NCBI GenBank assembly: GCA_014138645.1
Contig: JACJIB010000007.1
Location: forward strand, 340,930 to 404,929
Origin: Methylorubrum thiocyanatum
GTDB lineage: Bacteria; Pseudomonadota; Alphaproteobacteria; Rhizobiales; Beijerinckiaceae
DNA: 64,000 bases
Direction: 5' to 3'
Made by a program: the position numbers and the translations under genes. Every line of letters starts with the position of its first letter. Within the stretch, counting starts at the first letter, position 1. A model generated the notes under the pieces. The model was not told the DNA's origin and ran no database searches. It saw only the letters and a list, made by a program, of their open reading frames with translations. Shown one piece after another: positions 15,286 through 24,068 of the stretch.

Positions 15286-16842
15286 ATGCTGATGGACGCC
15301 GCCGCATACCGAGAGTCCCTGCGCGCCTACAAACCTCGGGTCTTCGTCAATGGCCGACGGGTCGAGAGCGTGGCCGACGAGCCCTTGCTCGCGCCCGGCA
15401 TCAACGGCGTCGGCGTGACCTACGACTTCGCCCATCGGTCCGAGCACGCTGCGCTGATGACCGCACGCCAGGGCACCTCGGGCAAGACCGTCAACCGGAT
15501 GCTGCACATCGACGAGACGTCGACCGACCTGCTCGCCAAGCTCGAAGCGGTCCGCCTCGTCTGCAAGGTTTCGGGCTGCGCCCAGCGCTACCTCGCCCAT
15601 GACGCCCTCAATGGCCTCTATCAGGCGACCCGGAGGACCGACGCGGCTCGCGGCACCGATTACGGCCCGCGCTTCCTGGCCTACCTGCACGACGTGCAGG
15701 ACCGGGACCTGACCCTCGGCATCGCCATGACGGACGCCAAGGGCGACCGCGCGAAGCGTCCGGGTCAGCAGGCCAACCGGGACGCCTACGTCCACATCAC
15801 GGAGCGGCGACCGGACGGCATCGTCATCCGCGGCACCAAGGCCATCGTGACCGGTGCCCCCTACATGCACGAGTTCCTCGTCATGCCCTGCCGCACCCAC
15901 ATGCCGGAGGATGCGGATTTCGCGGTCTGCTGCGCCGTGCCGGTTGACGCGCCCGGCGTCACCATCGTGGCCCGACCGGCCGGACGCCCCGGCGAGGCGG
16001 CAGCCAAGTTCTCGGCCAAGTACGGGCAGTCGACCGGGGTGGTGATCTTCGATGATGTGTTCGTACCCCACGACCGCGTCTTCCTGGCCGGGGAGACCGA
16101 GGAGGGCGGCCTTCTCACCACCGCCTACGCCACCCACCACCGCCATTCCTGCATCGGCGCGCGCGCGGGCTTCGGCGACCTGCTGATCGGGGCCGGCGCC
16201 CTGATGATTGAGGCGAACGGCCTCGACCCCGACCGCCACGGGCACATCCGCGACGCGATGGTCGAGCTCATCACCATCACGGAGGGCTTCTACGCCTGCG
16301 GCGTCGCCGCCTCGGTCTACTGCGCGAAGGATCCGGCGGGCTCCGTCATGCCCGACGCCGTGTTCTCGAACATCGGCAAGCTCCTGCTCGCCACCAAGAT
16401 CTACGACATGCACAAGCTCGCCCACGCCGTCTCGGGCGGCCTGATCGTGGCGCTGCCGGGGCCCGACGAGGACCACAACCCGGAGACGGCCGCCTCGCTG
16501 GCCGAGGTGCTGGGCGGGCGCGCCGACATCCCGGCCGACCGGCGCCTGGAGGTTGCGCGCTTCATCGAGGACCTGACCGTGTCGAACCAGGCCGGCTGGT
16601 ACTCGGTGATCTCGCTGCACGGGGGCGGCTCGCCCGAGGCGATGAAGCGGGAGATCTGGCGCAACTACCCGGTCATGGAGAAGGTCGCACTCGTCGAGAG
16701 CCTGCTCGACCGCGGCGTCCTCGACCAGGGCCAGCGCGTCTCCAAACAACCCGGGCGCTGCTGCGCCACGGGCTGCGAGGTCCCGAGCCTGCCCAAACCG
16801 CCCGAGGCAACTCCGACCGAACTGGTCGACGCCGCCGGATAA
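15286..16842 (+). CDS. 4-hydroxybutyryl-CoA dehydratase/HpaB-family flavoprotein lacking two cluster ligands
   Basis: This 518-residue protein starts at ATG 15286 after AAGGAGG. Its whole length matches 4-hydroxybutyryl-CoA dehydratase (AbfD), a member of the HpaB acyl-CoA-dehydrogenase-like fold: SLRAYKPRVFVNGR, AMTDAKGDRAKRP, VIRGTKAIVTGA, VFDDVFVPHDRVFLAGE-like segments. AbfD binds a [4Fe-4S] cluster with C99, C103, H292 and C299. Here the equivalents are C98, Y102, H285 and A292, so two cysteines are gone. It probably binds flavin but cannot hold the normal cluster. It may be an isomerase or a flavin-dependent hydroxylase. Control is by the divergent TetR gene. Confidence 0.8.
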   Translation: MLMDAAAYRESLRAYKPRVFVNGRRVESVADEPLLAPGINGVGVTYDFAHRSEHAALMTARQGTSGKTVNRMLHIDETSTDLLAKLEAVRLVCKVSGCAQRYLAHDALNGLYQATRRTDAARGTDYGPRFLAYLHDVQDRDLTLGIAMTDAKGDRAKRPGQQANRDAYVHITERRPDGIVIRGTKAIVTGAPYMHEFLVMPCRTHMPEDADFAVCCAVPVDAPGVTIVARPAGRPGEAAAKFSAKYGQSTGVVIFDDVFVPHDRVFLAGETEEGGLLTTAYATHHRHSCIGARAGFGDLLIGAGALMIEANGLDPDRHGHIRDAMVELITITEGFYACGVAASVYCAKDPAGSVMPDAVFSNIGKLLLATKIYDMHKLAHAVSGGLIVALPGPDEDHNPETAASLAEVLGGRADIPADRRLEVARFIEDLTVSNQAGWYSVISLHGGGSPEAMKREIWRNYPVMEKVALVESLLDRGVLDQGQRVSKQPGRCCATGCEVPSLPKPPEATPTELVDAAG

Positions 16843-16899
16843 CGGGCACTTGGTGCAGGCCGTCGCACCGAGGCGCGGGGGCCAGCGCCGCGCATCATC

Positions 16900-17556
16900 T
16901 CATCGGGCTCCCAGGGGCGTGACCATGCCGTGCCGCATGCAGAAGTACACCAAGTCGATGTCTGACGAGACGCCGAGCTTGGACTTGATGGCGTAGTGGT
17001 AGTTGGCGACGGTCTTGGGCGTGAGGTGGAAGGCGACCGCGATCTCCTCGGTCGACCTCGCGTCGACGATCATGCGCAGCACCTCGAACTCCCGGGGCGA
17101 CAGCTGATCGAGGGCGGACGCTTGGTCCTCCAGGCGGCTGGTCGCCAGGGCTTCCGAGATCTCTGCGCAGAGGGTCAGCTTGTTCCGGAACACGTTCCGC
17201 ACCGCCTCGACCATCAGGTCCGAGGCGCTGCTCTTCGTGATGTAGCCGCGCGCGCCGGCACGGATTGCCTGGACGGCATAGCTGACCGTGGCGTGCATGC
17301 TGAAGACGAGGATGCGGGCCTCGGAATCCAACTGCCGGATCTGGCGTATGGCATCGATGCCGCCCCGGCCCGGCATGCTGATGTCCATGATCACGACGTC
17401 CGGCGCGGTCTCCCGGAACCGGAGGTAGGCTGCGCCCGCGTCCTCGGCCTCGGCGACGACCTCGATGTCGGGCTGTTTCTCAAGGAGGCGCCGGTAGCCC
17501 TCCCGGACGACGGCGTGGTCGTCGACGACCAGCACCCGGATGCGCTTCCCCGTCAT
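16900..17556 (-). CDS. NarL/FixJ-type response regulator, MoxX-like
   Basis: This 218-residue protein has a receiver domain (VLVVDDHAVVREGY, phospho-Asp in DVVIMDISMPGRGGID, Lys in YITKSSA) and a C-terminal LuxR helix-turn-helix (LSPREFEVLRMIVDARSTEEIAVAFHLTPKTVANYHYAIKSKLGV). It overlaps the upstream kinase gene by ATGA, so the two form one signalling pair. The kinase type suggests the MoxYX family that controls alcohol or methanol oxidation genes in Paracoccus and methylotrophs; the target genes are not visible here. Confidence 0.9.
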   Translation of the reverse strand: MTGKRIRVLVVDDHAVVREGYRRLLEKQPDIEVVAEAEDAGAAYLRFRETAPDVVIMDISMPGRGGIDAIRQIRQLDSEARILVFSMHATVSYAVQAIRAGARGYITKSSASDLMVEAVRNVFRNKLTLCAEISEALATSRLEDQASALDQLSPREFEVLRMIVDARSTEEIAVAFHLTPKTVANYHYAIKSKLGVSSDIDLVYFCMRHGMVTPLGAR

Positions 17557-18971
17557 GGCACGGCCCTCGTCTTAAGCTCAGTCGGGAAGCTGATGCGCAA
17601 TCGCAGTCCGCTCGCGGGGCCGGCCTCAGTCGTCATCCGGCCACTCAGGGCGTAGACGCGCTCGCGCATACCGATCAGACCGAAACCCGTCCCAAGCCGG
17701 CGCAGGTCCTCCGGCGCCGCGCCGCGCCCGTCGTCGGTGACCGTCAGGTGGACCTCGCCGGTCGGGGCCGTAGCAAGGGCGACCTCGACGTTGCGGGCCT
17801 CGGCGTGGCGAACCGCGTTGGTGAGACCTTCCTGAACGATCCGGTAGACATGCGCCGCCGTCTCGGCCGGCAGCGCGTCGAGGTCCCCGTCCGTGCGCAG
17901 GGCGAAGACCATCCGTCCCGCGTGCCGGCGGTTATGCTCGGCGACCAGTTCCTGCAGGCTTACCGCGAGGCCGAGGTCGTCGATCTCCGGGGGGCGGAGA
18001 TGGACCAAGGCGTCGCGCAGCGACCTCATCGTGCCGGCCGCCATCGCGGCCAGTTCGGCGCTTTCGGCCGCGACGCCCGGGTTCGTCGCGCCGACGCCGT
18101 CCTTGATCGAGCGGGCCAGGAAGGTGAGCGCGGTCAGGCGCTGGGCGACGTCGTCGTGCAACTCGCGCGCGATGTGGCCGCGCTCCCGCTCCTGCGCGTC
18201 GACGAGCCTCCGGGCAAGCTCGGCCCGCTCCCGTGTCGTGGTCTGCAGGCGCTCGGCCATCCCGTTGAACACCTCCGAGATGCGTTGGAGTTCGCTCAGG
18301 TCGAAGGGCGGCAACCGGCTCGACAGGTCGCCGTCGGCGAGGCGATTGATGCCGGCGAGGATCTGCCCCGTCGGGCGCAGGGCATGCCCCACGACGACGA
18401 AGACGAGCAGGCAGAGCACCGCGACGAGGGCCGCCAGCAGCCCGAGCAGACGGGAGAGCTCGCCCCACGCCTGCCGGGTGACGGCGTCGGGGTCGGTTGT
18501 CACCACGATGCGCCCCCTATCGACGCCGCGATGCAGGAGCGGCCGTTCGATGTTCGATTGGCTCAGGAAGAGCAGCCGGTAGGCATGGACGAACCAAGAA
18601 GGCGCCGTGCCGCGCTCGTCGACGCCGACGCAGTTCGAGTTGGTGCGCGGCGGGTCGGCCTGGATCAGGGAAACGCACTGGCCCGAGCTCAGTGGATGGC
18701 TGGTGACCGCCTGCCAGTCGGGGAAGCGTTCGGCGCGGTCCAGCGCCGTGTCGATGCGGAAGAGCTGCAGCCGGAGCTGCTTCTCGACCGTCGCCGCGAC
18801 CTCCTCGTTCCGCAGCCGGGCCCCGGCGGCGACGTTGTTCATGACGACCGCGGTCGCACCAACCACGCAGAGCAGCCCGACGGTGAGGATCCGGCGGACG
18901 AGGGCCCATTTGAGGTTCAGTTCGCGTCGCCCCCTCGCGGGCGACGCCGTCCCCCCACCGACCTCGGCCAT
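17553..18971 (-). CDS. Membrane sensor histidine kinase, MoxY-like
   Basis: The 472-residue product starts at ATG 18971, six bases after GGAGG. Layout: TM1 (RILTVGLLCVVGATAVVMNN), a ~120-residue periplasmic domain of LapD/MoxY type with two Cys, TM2 (LLGLLAALVAVLCLLVFVVVG), HAMP, a HisKA_3 box with the phosphorylated His in RGHIARELHDDVAQRL, and an ATPase domain with GLTNAVRHAEA, VTDDGRG and GFGLIGMRERV. It should phosphorylate the regulator encoded next. The divergent secreted protein at 19166 may be part of the same sensing system. Confidence 0.9.
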   Translation of the reverse strand: MAEVGGGTASPARGRRELNLKWALVRRILTVGLLCVVGATAVVMNNVAAGARLRNEEVAATVEKQLRLQLFRIDTALDRAERFPDWQAVTSHPLSSGQCVSLIQADPPRTNSNCVGVDERGTAPSWFVHAYRLLFLSQSNIERPLLHRGVDRGRIVVTTDPDAVTRQAWGELSRLLGLLAALVAVLCLLVFVVVGHALRPTGQILAGINRLADGDLSSRLPPFDLSELQRISEVFNGMAERLQTTTRERAELARRLVDAQERERGHIARELHDDVAQRLTALTFLARSIKDGVGATNPGVAAESAELAAMAAGTMRSLRDALVHLRPPEIDDLGLAVSLQELVAEHNRRHAGRMVFALRTDGDLDALPAETAAHVYRIVQEGLTNAVRHAEARNVEVALATAPTGEVHLTVTDDGRGAAPEDLRRLGTGFGLIGMRERVYALSGRMTTEAGPASGLRLRISFPTELKTRAVP

Positions 18972-19165
18972 TCCCATCCTCCCGTCAGCGGAAGCATAAG
19001 GGCGGGATGGGCGGCCCGCATAGGCGGGCGGGGCATCTCGTGCGATTTGCCCAAGGATCGGCGGGCAATCCGCTGTGTCGAGTTTCCCTGAGGGGCGATA
19101 GCCTTGGTCCACGAACACGAGATCGCGTCTCGCGCGATCAAGGCAACCCTACGGAAGGAACGCCC

Positions 19166-19702
19166 ATGAGGGCTCTCGCACGCCTCGCCGTCCCGCTGTC
19201 GGCGCTGCTCGGTGCCACCGCCGCGCAGGCCGAGCCGCCGAGGGCGGCGGTCTTCGACTTCCAGTTGGCCAACCTCGGCGCCCAGGGACCCACCGACGAG
19301 GACGTGGCCAGGCTGGGCCCGATCAGCGACCTGTTGCGGGCCCAACTCAAGGATTCCGGCCGCTACAGGCTTGTCTCGACGGACCCGGTGAAGGAGGAGG
19401 TCGCCAAGGGGGCCGACCTGCGCAAGTGCGGGGGCTGCGCCGAGGACTACGCCCGCAGGCTCGGCGCGGACGTCGCCATCACCGGCGAGATCCAGAAGGT
19501 CTCGAACCTCATCCTCAACATCAATGTCTACGTGAAGGACCTCCGGAGCGACGCTCCCGAGAAGGCCTACAGCGTCGACATCCGAGGCAACAACGACCTC
19601 TCCTTCCAGCACGGGGTGAAGTACCTGGTAAAGAATAACCTTCCGCCGGCGGAAGGCGCCGCACCCGGCAACGTCGACCCGAAGCGCGACACGAAGGGGT
19701 AA
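19166..19702 (+). CDS. Secreted DUF2380/DUF3280-like protein
   Basis: This 178-residue protein has an N-terminal signal peptide (MRALARLAVPLSALLGATAAQAEPP) after GGAAGGAA. The mature part (AAVFDFQLANLG... LLRAQLKDSGRYRLVS ... CGGCAEDYARRLGADVAITGEIQKVSNLILNINVYVKD) matches periplasmic DUF2380/DUF3280 proteins often found near quinoprotein dehydrogenase and MoxYX-type genes. A role linked to the divergent sensor kinase is inferred. Confidence 0.75.
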   Translation: MRALARLAVPLSALLGATAAQAEPPRAAVFDFQLANLGAQGPTDEDVARLGPISDLLRAQLKDSGRYRLVSTDPVKEEVAKGADLRKCGGCAEDYARRLGADVAITGEIQKVSNLILNINVYVKDLRSDAPEKAYSVDIRGNNDLSFQHGVKYLVKNNLPPAEGAAPGNVDPKRDTKG

Positions 19703-20203
19703 GGGGCGGAGGCAACGAACCCGGCCCTGGCCGGCAAGCTCACGGAGGCGCCGGCACGCATCCATACCGTCTCCGAGTGCGGTCGTACCGCGACGAGGTA
19801 CGTTTGCCGGCGCCGGCGACCGCTGCAAAGGAGACAAAGACCTGACGGGATCTGGACGAGGGCGATGGCACGGGAGGAAAATGGGCCATGACATGCTGAT
19901 GTCATGGCCGCCGCTTTCAGATCCGCTTTTCTCTTCAGAGCGGACGTCCGAAGAGGCAGGGAGGAAGGTCCGAAAGGGGTCAGGAGTTAGCATGCCGACT
20001 GGTCAGCTACGCGCCATTAGCAGACATCCGACTCTTCGTACGCGAAGGTCCGCTATCGACGTAGTAGCAGAACTTGACAACAACGCGCCGGAGGTTGGCA
20101 ATGCCCAGGAGCCAACTATCTACTCGCCAATCTTGATTCACCCTGTACGCCCGCCATATAGTCCGGTTCAAATCAGCGTGACACCAACAGACTCTTGTAT
20201 CAT
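19703..20203. other. Gene-free stretch with dispersed repeat
   Basis: No credible coding frame is present. It holds a small hairpin near 19922-19943 (TCCGCT/AGCGGA arms) and copy B of the dispersed repeat at 19964-20030. AT content rises toward 20203. Confidence 0.6.
19964..20030 (+). repeat. Dispersed intergenic repeat, copy B
   Basis: The core GGGTCAGGAGTTAGCATGCC followed by GACTGGTCAGCTACGCGCCA matches copies at 13729 and 53905 with scattered differences. Confidence 0.75.
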
Positions 20204-21031
20204 TTAAAGGGTGATGCGGCGCGTTACTATCTCCGCCAGTAGCTTACCATCCTCCGTTGACAGAAGCGCACGATGGCAGCAACTCGCCTCGTGGCCCGAA
20301 GCCAGCATCCGCACCAAAAGACTGTCACCCATTTCGACGTTCGCGTGGAACAAAGCTCGACGAACACGGGTGGCGTAGTTGCCTGAGCGGCTCCCGAGGA
20401 AGCGCCACTCGGCCCGATCAACGGCGGCCACGAAGCTGCTGAAGTACAGGAGGCCGGCCCCGTTGAAGTCTAGGTGAGGACATGGCTCGACGACCATCGT
20501 TCCGAGCTCGCGCTCTTCCGGCGCCGCGACAGCTTCCAGAAACTCGTGCTCGGTGATGGACGGCTGAATGGGCATGGCCGCGAGAACGGGCTTGGCGTGC
20601 CCCCGGCCCTCGATCCTCACCCGGGCGATGGAACGGTTCACGCCCTCGGCCTGGCGCCTCACGAAGACGGAGGTCATCTCCACGTCCGCGACCAGCCGGT
20701 CTCGGCACGCCGCGACGTGCCGGCTTACGACCCGGGTCTCCGAAAGGTACGTGACCGTCGAGCGCACCTCCAACGCGTCGTTCTCCCGAACGCTGCCAAG
20801 GTCGCCCCTCTGCAGGGAGATCCTCCGGAACGCCGCGTAGACGGGCGGCTCGCCCACCGGCCCGAACCCGGCCTCGGCCCTGCCGAGCGCCTTGGCGATC
20901 AAACCCCAGTGCCTGTGTCCCAGCTCCTTCCAGAGCCAGTTCTCGGAAAGCCCGCTCGGGCAGAGATGCGGCATGCCCAGGACATGGCGGCAGGCATCCG
21001 TCAGGGGCGTGTCGGCCCCTTCGAGCCTCAT
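20204..21031 (-). CDS. LnmK-like (Pnap_2097 family) hotdog-fold protein
   Basis: This encodes 275 residues starting at ATG 21031 (MRLEGADTPLTDACRHVLGMPHLCPSGLSENWLWKELGHRHW). The pattern LGMPHL..GLSE.WL.KELGH.HW is typical of the Pnap_2097/LnmK-type family of biosynthetic hotdog proteins; LnmK is a bifunctional acyltransferase/decarboxylase of polyketide assembly. No polyketide genes are nearby, so the substrate is unknown. The longer frame to 21337 is rejected as non-coding Arg/Ser-rich sequence. Confidence 0.7.
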   Translation of the reverse strand: MRLEGADTPLTDACRHVLGMPHLCPSGLSENWLWKELGHRHWGLIAKALGRAEAGFGPVGEPPVYAAFRRISLQRGDLGSVRENDALEVRSTVTYLSETRVVSRHVAACRDRLVADVEMTSVFVRRQAEGVNRSIARVRIEGRGHAKPVLAAMPIQPSITEHEFLEAVAAPEERELGTMVVEPCPHLDFNGAGLLYFSSFVAAVDRAEWRFLGSRSGNYATRVRRALFHANVEMGDSLLVRMLASGHEASCCHRALLSTEDGKLLAEIVTRRITL

Positions 21032-21206
21032 GTGCAGACCCAACGGCCTTCTCCTTCGGGAAAGGGCGGGACCGGGTGGTGGTAGCTGTTGAGACTTGGC
21101 CACCCGGTCCCTGTCGAAGCGTGATCCTTGGGAAGGAGTGCACTTCGATCTCGGCCGCGCCTCCGGCGTCACCTCCAAACGGGACGCCGGGCCGCGGGAA
21201 CGTTCC

Positions 21207-22142
21207 TCAATACTTGCGCACGAGGCTGACGGGCACGGGCTCGGCGGCCTTCGGCGCGGAGTAGAGCGGCGCGATGAGGCGGATGAAGCCGTCGGTCGAC
21301 TCCGTGCCACGGGTCCGGACCGCGACGTCGCGGGCAACCATCAGCTGCGCGGTGAACGGCCCGAAGTCGTAGCCGATCAGGCCGCCGACCGCGAAGCGTC
21401 CGGCCCGGGTATAGCCTTGCGCGGAGGCGCGCGCGAAGTCGCGGCCGCCGAGCGGCAGGTCCGTCACCCCGTAGGCCACGGCGCCGATCTCGAACTTGCC
21501 GAACTTCTTCGTCGCGGTGAGGTCGAGCAGGAGGGCGTCCGCGAGGTAGAGCGGGCCAATCGCCCGACCGACGGCACCCTCGAACCGGCCGGGGGAGTCG
21601 TAGAAGTTATGGGTCAGATTGGCCGTGAGGTTCCACCCGTCGGCGGTGTAGCTGGCGGCGAAGCCCTGGCGGTAGGTGTTGGAGGAGAACTGCGGCAGCC
21701 CGCGGCCGGCGTCGAGGTCGTTGAGGTGGACTGCCGCGAGGTAGCTGACGCCGAAGCCGTTACCGAGATCCCAGGCGAAGATCGACCCGACCAGGGTACC
21801 GACGTTGACCGAGAAGTCGCGGTTCGGCACGCCCGCAGGGTTGTTGGGGAACCCGAACACGGTCGGCTGAGCGAGCAGGGGCTGGATGTTGGCGCCCAGG
21901 AACTTGAAGCCGGTCGACCAGACCAGGACCGGCACGTTGATCGCCGTGTCGGTCGAGAAGCGGGTATCGTTTCGCCGGTAGATGAAGGTGTCGATGGCGT
22001 AGATGCCCTCGGGCAGCGGGGCGCCGACGGCGAGGCCGACCTGCTCGCCCGGGATGGTGGTGGCCTGGGCGAACGAGGCGGTCGCGCTCAGGGTGACCGC
22101 GGCGAACGCTCCCGCCACGGCCGCGAATTTCATCAGCATCAT
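21207..22142 (-). CDS. Outer-membrane channel of the MetA/transporter family
   Basis: This encodes 311 residues starting at ATG 22142 (or 22139) after AAGGGG. A signal peptide (MKFAAVAGAFAAVTLSATASFAQA) precedes a protein full of alternating beta-strand segments and ending SLVRKY. It fits the phenol-degradation MetA-like transporter family (PF13557) of outer-membrane proteins that may admit aromatic or nitrile substrates. It lies next to the Nit1C cluster. A 33-bp palindrome upstream suggests tight regulation. Confidence 0.7.
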   Translation of the reverse strand: MMLMKFAAVAGAFAAVTLSATASFAQATTIPGEQVGLAVGAPLPEGIYAIDTFIYRRNDTRFSTDTAINVPVLVWSTGFKFLGANIQPLLAQPTVFGFPNNPAGVPNRDFSVNVGTLVGSIFAWDLGNGFGVSYLAAVHLNDLDAGRGLPQFSSNTYRQGFAASYTADGWNLTANLTHNFYDSPGRFEGAVGRAIGPLYLADALLLDLTATKKFGKFEIGAVAYGVTDLPLGGRDFARASAQGYTRAGRFAVGGLIGYDFGPFTAQLMVARDVAVRTRGTESTDGFIRLIAPLYSAPKAAEPVPVSLVRKY

Positions 22143-22480
22143 CGGTCCCCTTCTTGGTCTTCGTTTTGGCCAGCCGCCAGCGTTCACCGAAATGCATCGG
22201 CGCCGGCGGCATCTAAATGGAAAGTTCAGTCGAATGATCTTGATTGCATGGAAATGCGTACAATCTGTATGTATTTCCATCAATGCTTATATTCTGCACT
22301 GCAATAAAGAAGAGTCTACTGCAGAATCCTTGGATGATGCTTGGATGGCTAGCTTGTTGCAGGAACGGCACAGGCTTCGGATGGCCCGGGCCTATCGAGA
22401 CGGTGCCGCCGCGGATCGGGCTTGCGGGCCGGAGTACAGATGCCGGCCGCGGGGTAACCAAGGCTTGAGCGTCGGTCGGG
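22143..22480. other. Intergenic region upstream of the channel gene
   Basis: No gene is seen. The left part is AT-rich and contains the palindrome at 22248-22280. The right part is GC-rich non-coding DNA before the convergent end of the flavin oxidoreductase. Confidence 0.6.
22248..22280. promoter_or_regulatory. 33-bp interrupted palindrome, likely operator
   Basis: ATGGAAAT-3-TACA-3-TGTA-3-ATTTCCAT is symmetrical about 22264 with no mismatch in the listed arms. It includes a TGTATG box like those before the two MocR genes. It lies about 106 bp upstream of the channel gene's start. Confidence 0.65.
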
Positions 22481-23749
22481 TCAGACCGCGAACTTCAGGG
22501 TGAACCGGTCGGCGCCGAGGCGCTTCTGGATCACCTGCACGATATGCTCGGCGTCGCGACCGACCGCCCCGAAGCGCCCCGAGCCCCAGGTGTTCAGCCA
22601 GGGCAGGCCGATGAAGTAGACGCCGTCCTCATTCGTGACGCCGCGCTTGTGCTTCGGGTTGCCCGCGCCGTTGAACACCGAGGCGTCGAGCCAGCGGAAA
22701 TCGGGCGTGAAGCCGATGCACCAGACGATGCTGGTAATGCCGGAGCCTTCGAGGGGCAGGCTCGTGACCGGCTCGCCCGGCTCCCAGACCGGGGTGTAGT
22801 GCTCCTGCGCCGGGGCATCAATGCCCTTCTCGGCGATGTACCTGTCGATGGCCGCGTTGATGCCGTTGTAGGTCCGGTCGGCCCCATCGAGCGAGCGCTT
22901 GAGGTCGTCCCGGAAGCGCAGGGCGCCGTCCTGGTAGTCCTCCATCAGGCCGTATAGCTTCATGCCTTCGATGGCGAAGCGGCGTAGGTCGATGTCGCGA
23001 CCGCCGTCGCGGCCCGTCACGTAGTGGTTGGTGTTGTCGCGGACGCCGTCGCGCAGCGGATGGTTGTCGACGGTCATCTCGTAGTAGCCCATGTCGGCGA
23101 GCCACGTGACGACGTCGCGACCGCGGTAGAAGCGGGCGCAGCGGGGCGCGTCACCGACCGCGAGGTGCACCTTGCGGCCGGCGAGGTGCAGATCCTCGGC
23201 GATCTGCGCGCCGGACTGCCCCGAGCCCACCACCAGCACCTCGCCCTCGGGCAGCTGGTCCGGGTTGCGATACTGGTTCGAGTGGATCTGCGTGATCGAG
23301 CCCGGCAGCTTCTCGGCCATGCGCGGGATGATCGGGGTGTGATAGCCGCCGGAGGCCACCACGACCTCGTTCGTGGTGTAGCCGCCCTCGGAAGTCTGGA
23401 CCGAGAAGAGGCCGTCCGCGCGCCGCTCGACCCGCGTAACCGCCACGCCCTCATGGATCGGCGGGTCCACCTTGGCGACGAAAGCCTTGAGGTAGGCGAC
23501 GATCTCGTCCTTCCTCATGAACCCGTCCGGGTCCGGACCGTCGTAGCGGTGGCCCGGCAGGTCGCACTGCCAGTTCGGCGTGACGAGGCAGAAGGTGTCC
23601 CAGCGCTGCGTCGCCCAGGTATGCGCGGCGGTCTTCTTCTCGAAGACGAGGTGCTCGATGCCGCGCTGCTTGAGGTGGTAGCTGACCGAGAGGCCGGCCT
23701 GGCCACCGCCGACGATGACGACGGGGACGTGGGGGGTCGTGGAGGTCAT
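22481..23749 (-). CDS. MSMEG_0569-family flavin monooxygenase (Nit1C NitH-like)
   Basis: The 422-residue product starts at ATG 23749 after AAGGAG. FAD-binding GGGQAGLSVSYHLKQRG at the N-terminus and a second nucleotide motif (VVGSGQSGAQIAEDLHLAG) in the middle define a flavin-dependent monooxygenase-like oxidoreductase. WNTWGSGRFGAVGRDA-type sequence near the C-terminus is typical of the family found only in Nit1C clusters. It is the last gene of the cluster. In Pseudomonas fluorescens NCIMB 11764 the Nit1C cluster is linked to growth on cyanide; the reaction of this enzyme is not known. Confidence 0.85.
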   Translation of the reverse strand: MTSTTPHVPVVIVGGGQAGLSVSYHLKQRGIEHLVFEKKTAAHTWATQRWDTFCLVTPNWQCDLPGHRYDGPDPDGFMRKDEIVAYLKAFVAKVDPPIHEGVAVTRVERRADGLFSVQTSEGGYTTNEVVVASGGYHTPIIPRMAEKLPGSITQIHSNQYRNPDQLPEGEVLVVGSGQSGAQIAEDLHLAGRKVHLAVGDAPRCARFYRGRDVVTWLADMGYYEMTVDNHPLRDGVRDNTNHYVTGRDGGRDIDLRRFAIEGMKLYGLMEDYQDGALRFRDDLKRSLDGADRTYNGINAAIDRYIAEKGIDAPAQEHYTPVWEPGEPVTSLPLEGSGITSIVWCIGFTPDFRWLDASVFNGAGNPKHKRGVTNEDGVYFIGLPWLNTWGSGRFGAVGRDAEHIVQVIQKRLGADRFTLKFAV

Positions 23750-23786
23750 GGCTCTGGCTCCTTGAGGGGAAGGGAAAGGCTTCGGC

Positions 23787-24068
23787 TCAGGGTTCGAAGG
23801 ACTCGACCGTGACGCGGCCGCCGGGCTCCTGCCGCTGCGCGGCGGCCTCGATGCGGACGAGCTGGTCCATGGCGGACGAGCAGGCGAAGCCATACTTCTC
23901 GCGCACCCGCTCGCTCGCGATGTTGAGGGCCGTGCGGGTCTTCTCGACGAAGTCGTCGACGGCGTAGCTCTCGCCCGGGGTGAGGAAGTCCTTCACCACT
24001 AGGGAGGGCGAGTAGCAGGCCTCGCGCCGCCCGTCGGGCCAGCGGACATGGAAGCGCATCTCAGGCAT
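23787..24068 (-). CDS. MSMEG_0570-family small protein (NitG-like)
   Basis: This 93-residue protein (MPEMRFHVRWPDG, CYSPSLVVKDFL, ASERVREKYGFACSSAMDQLVRIE) matches the small conserved Nit1C protein usually described as a nitrogen-starvation response protein. It overlaps the upstream glycosyltransferase by 8 bp. Its function is unknown, but the invariant Cys and charged residues suggest a cofactor or partner role. Confidence 0.85.
   Translation of the reverse strand: MPEMRFHVRWPDGRREACYSPSLVVKDFLTPGESYAVDDFVEKTRTALNIASERVREKYGFACSSAMDQLVRIEAAAQRQEPGGRVTVESFEP

Noticed and set aside
15259-16749. A 496-aa minus frame opposite the AbfD-like gene
   Set aside because: Composition is a shadow (Gly/Val/Asp/Arg-rich) with no domain, while the plus frame has full-length family similarity.
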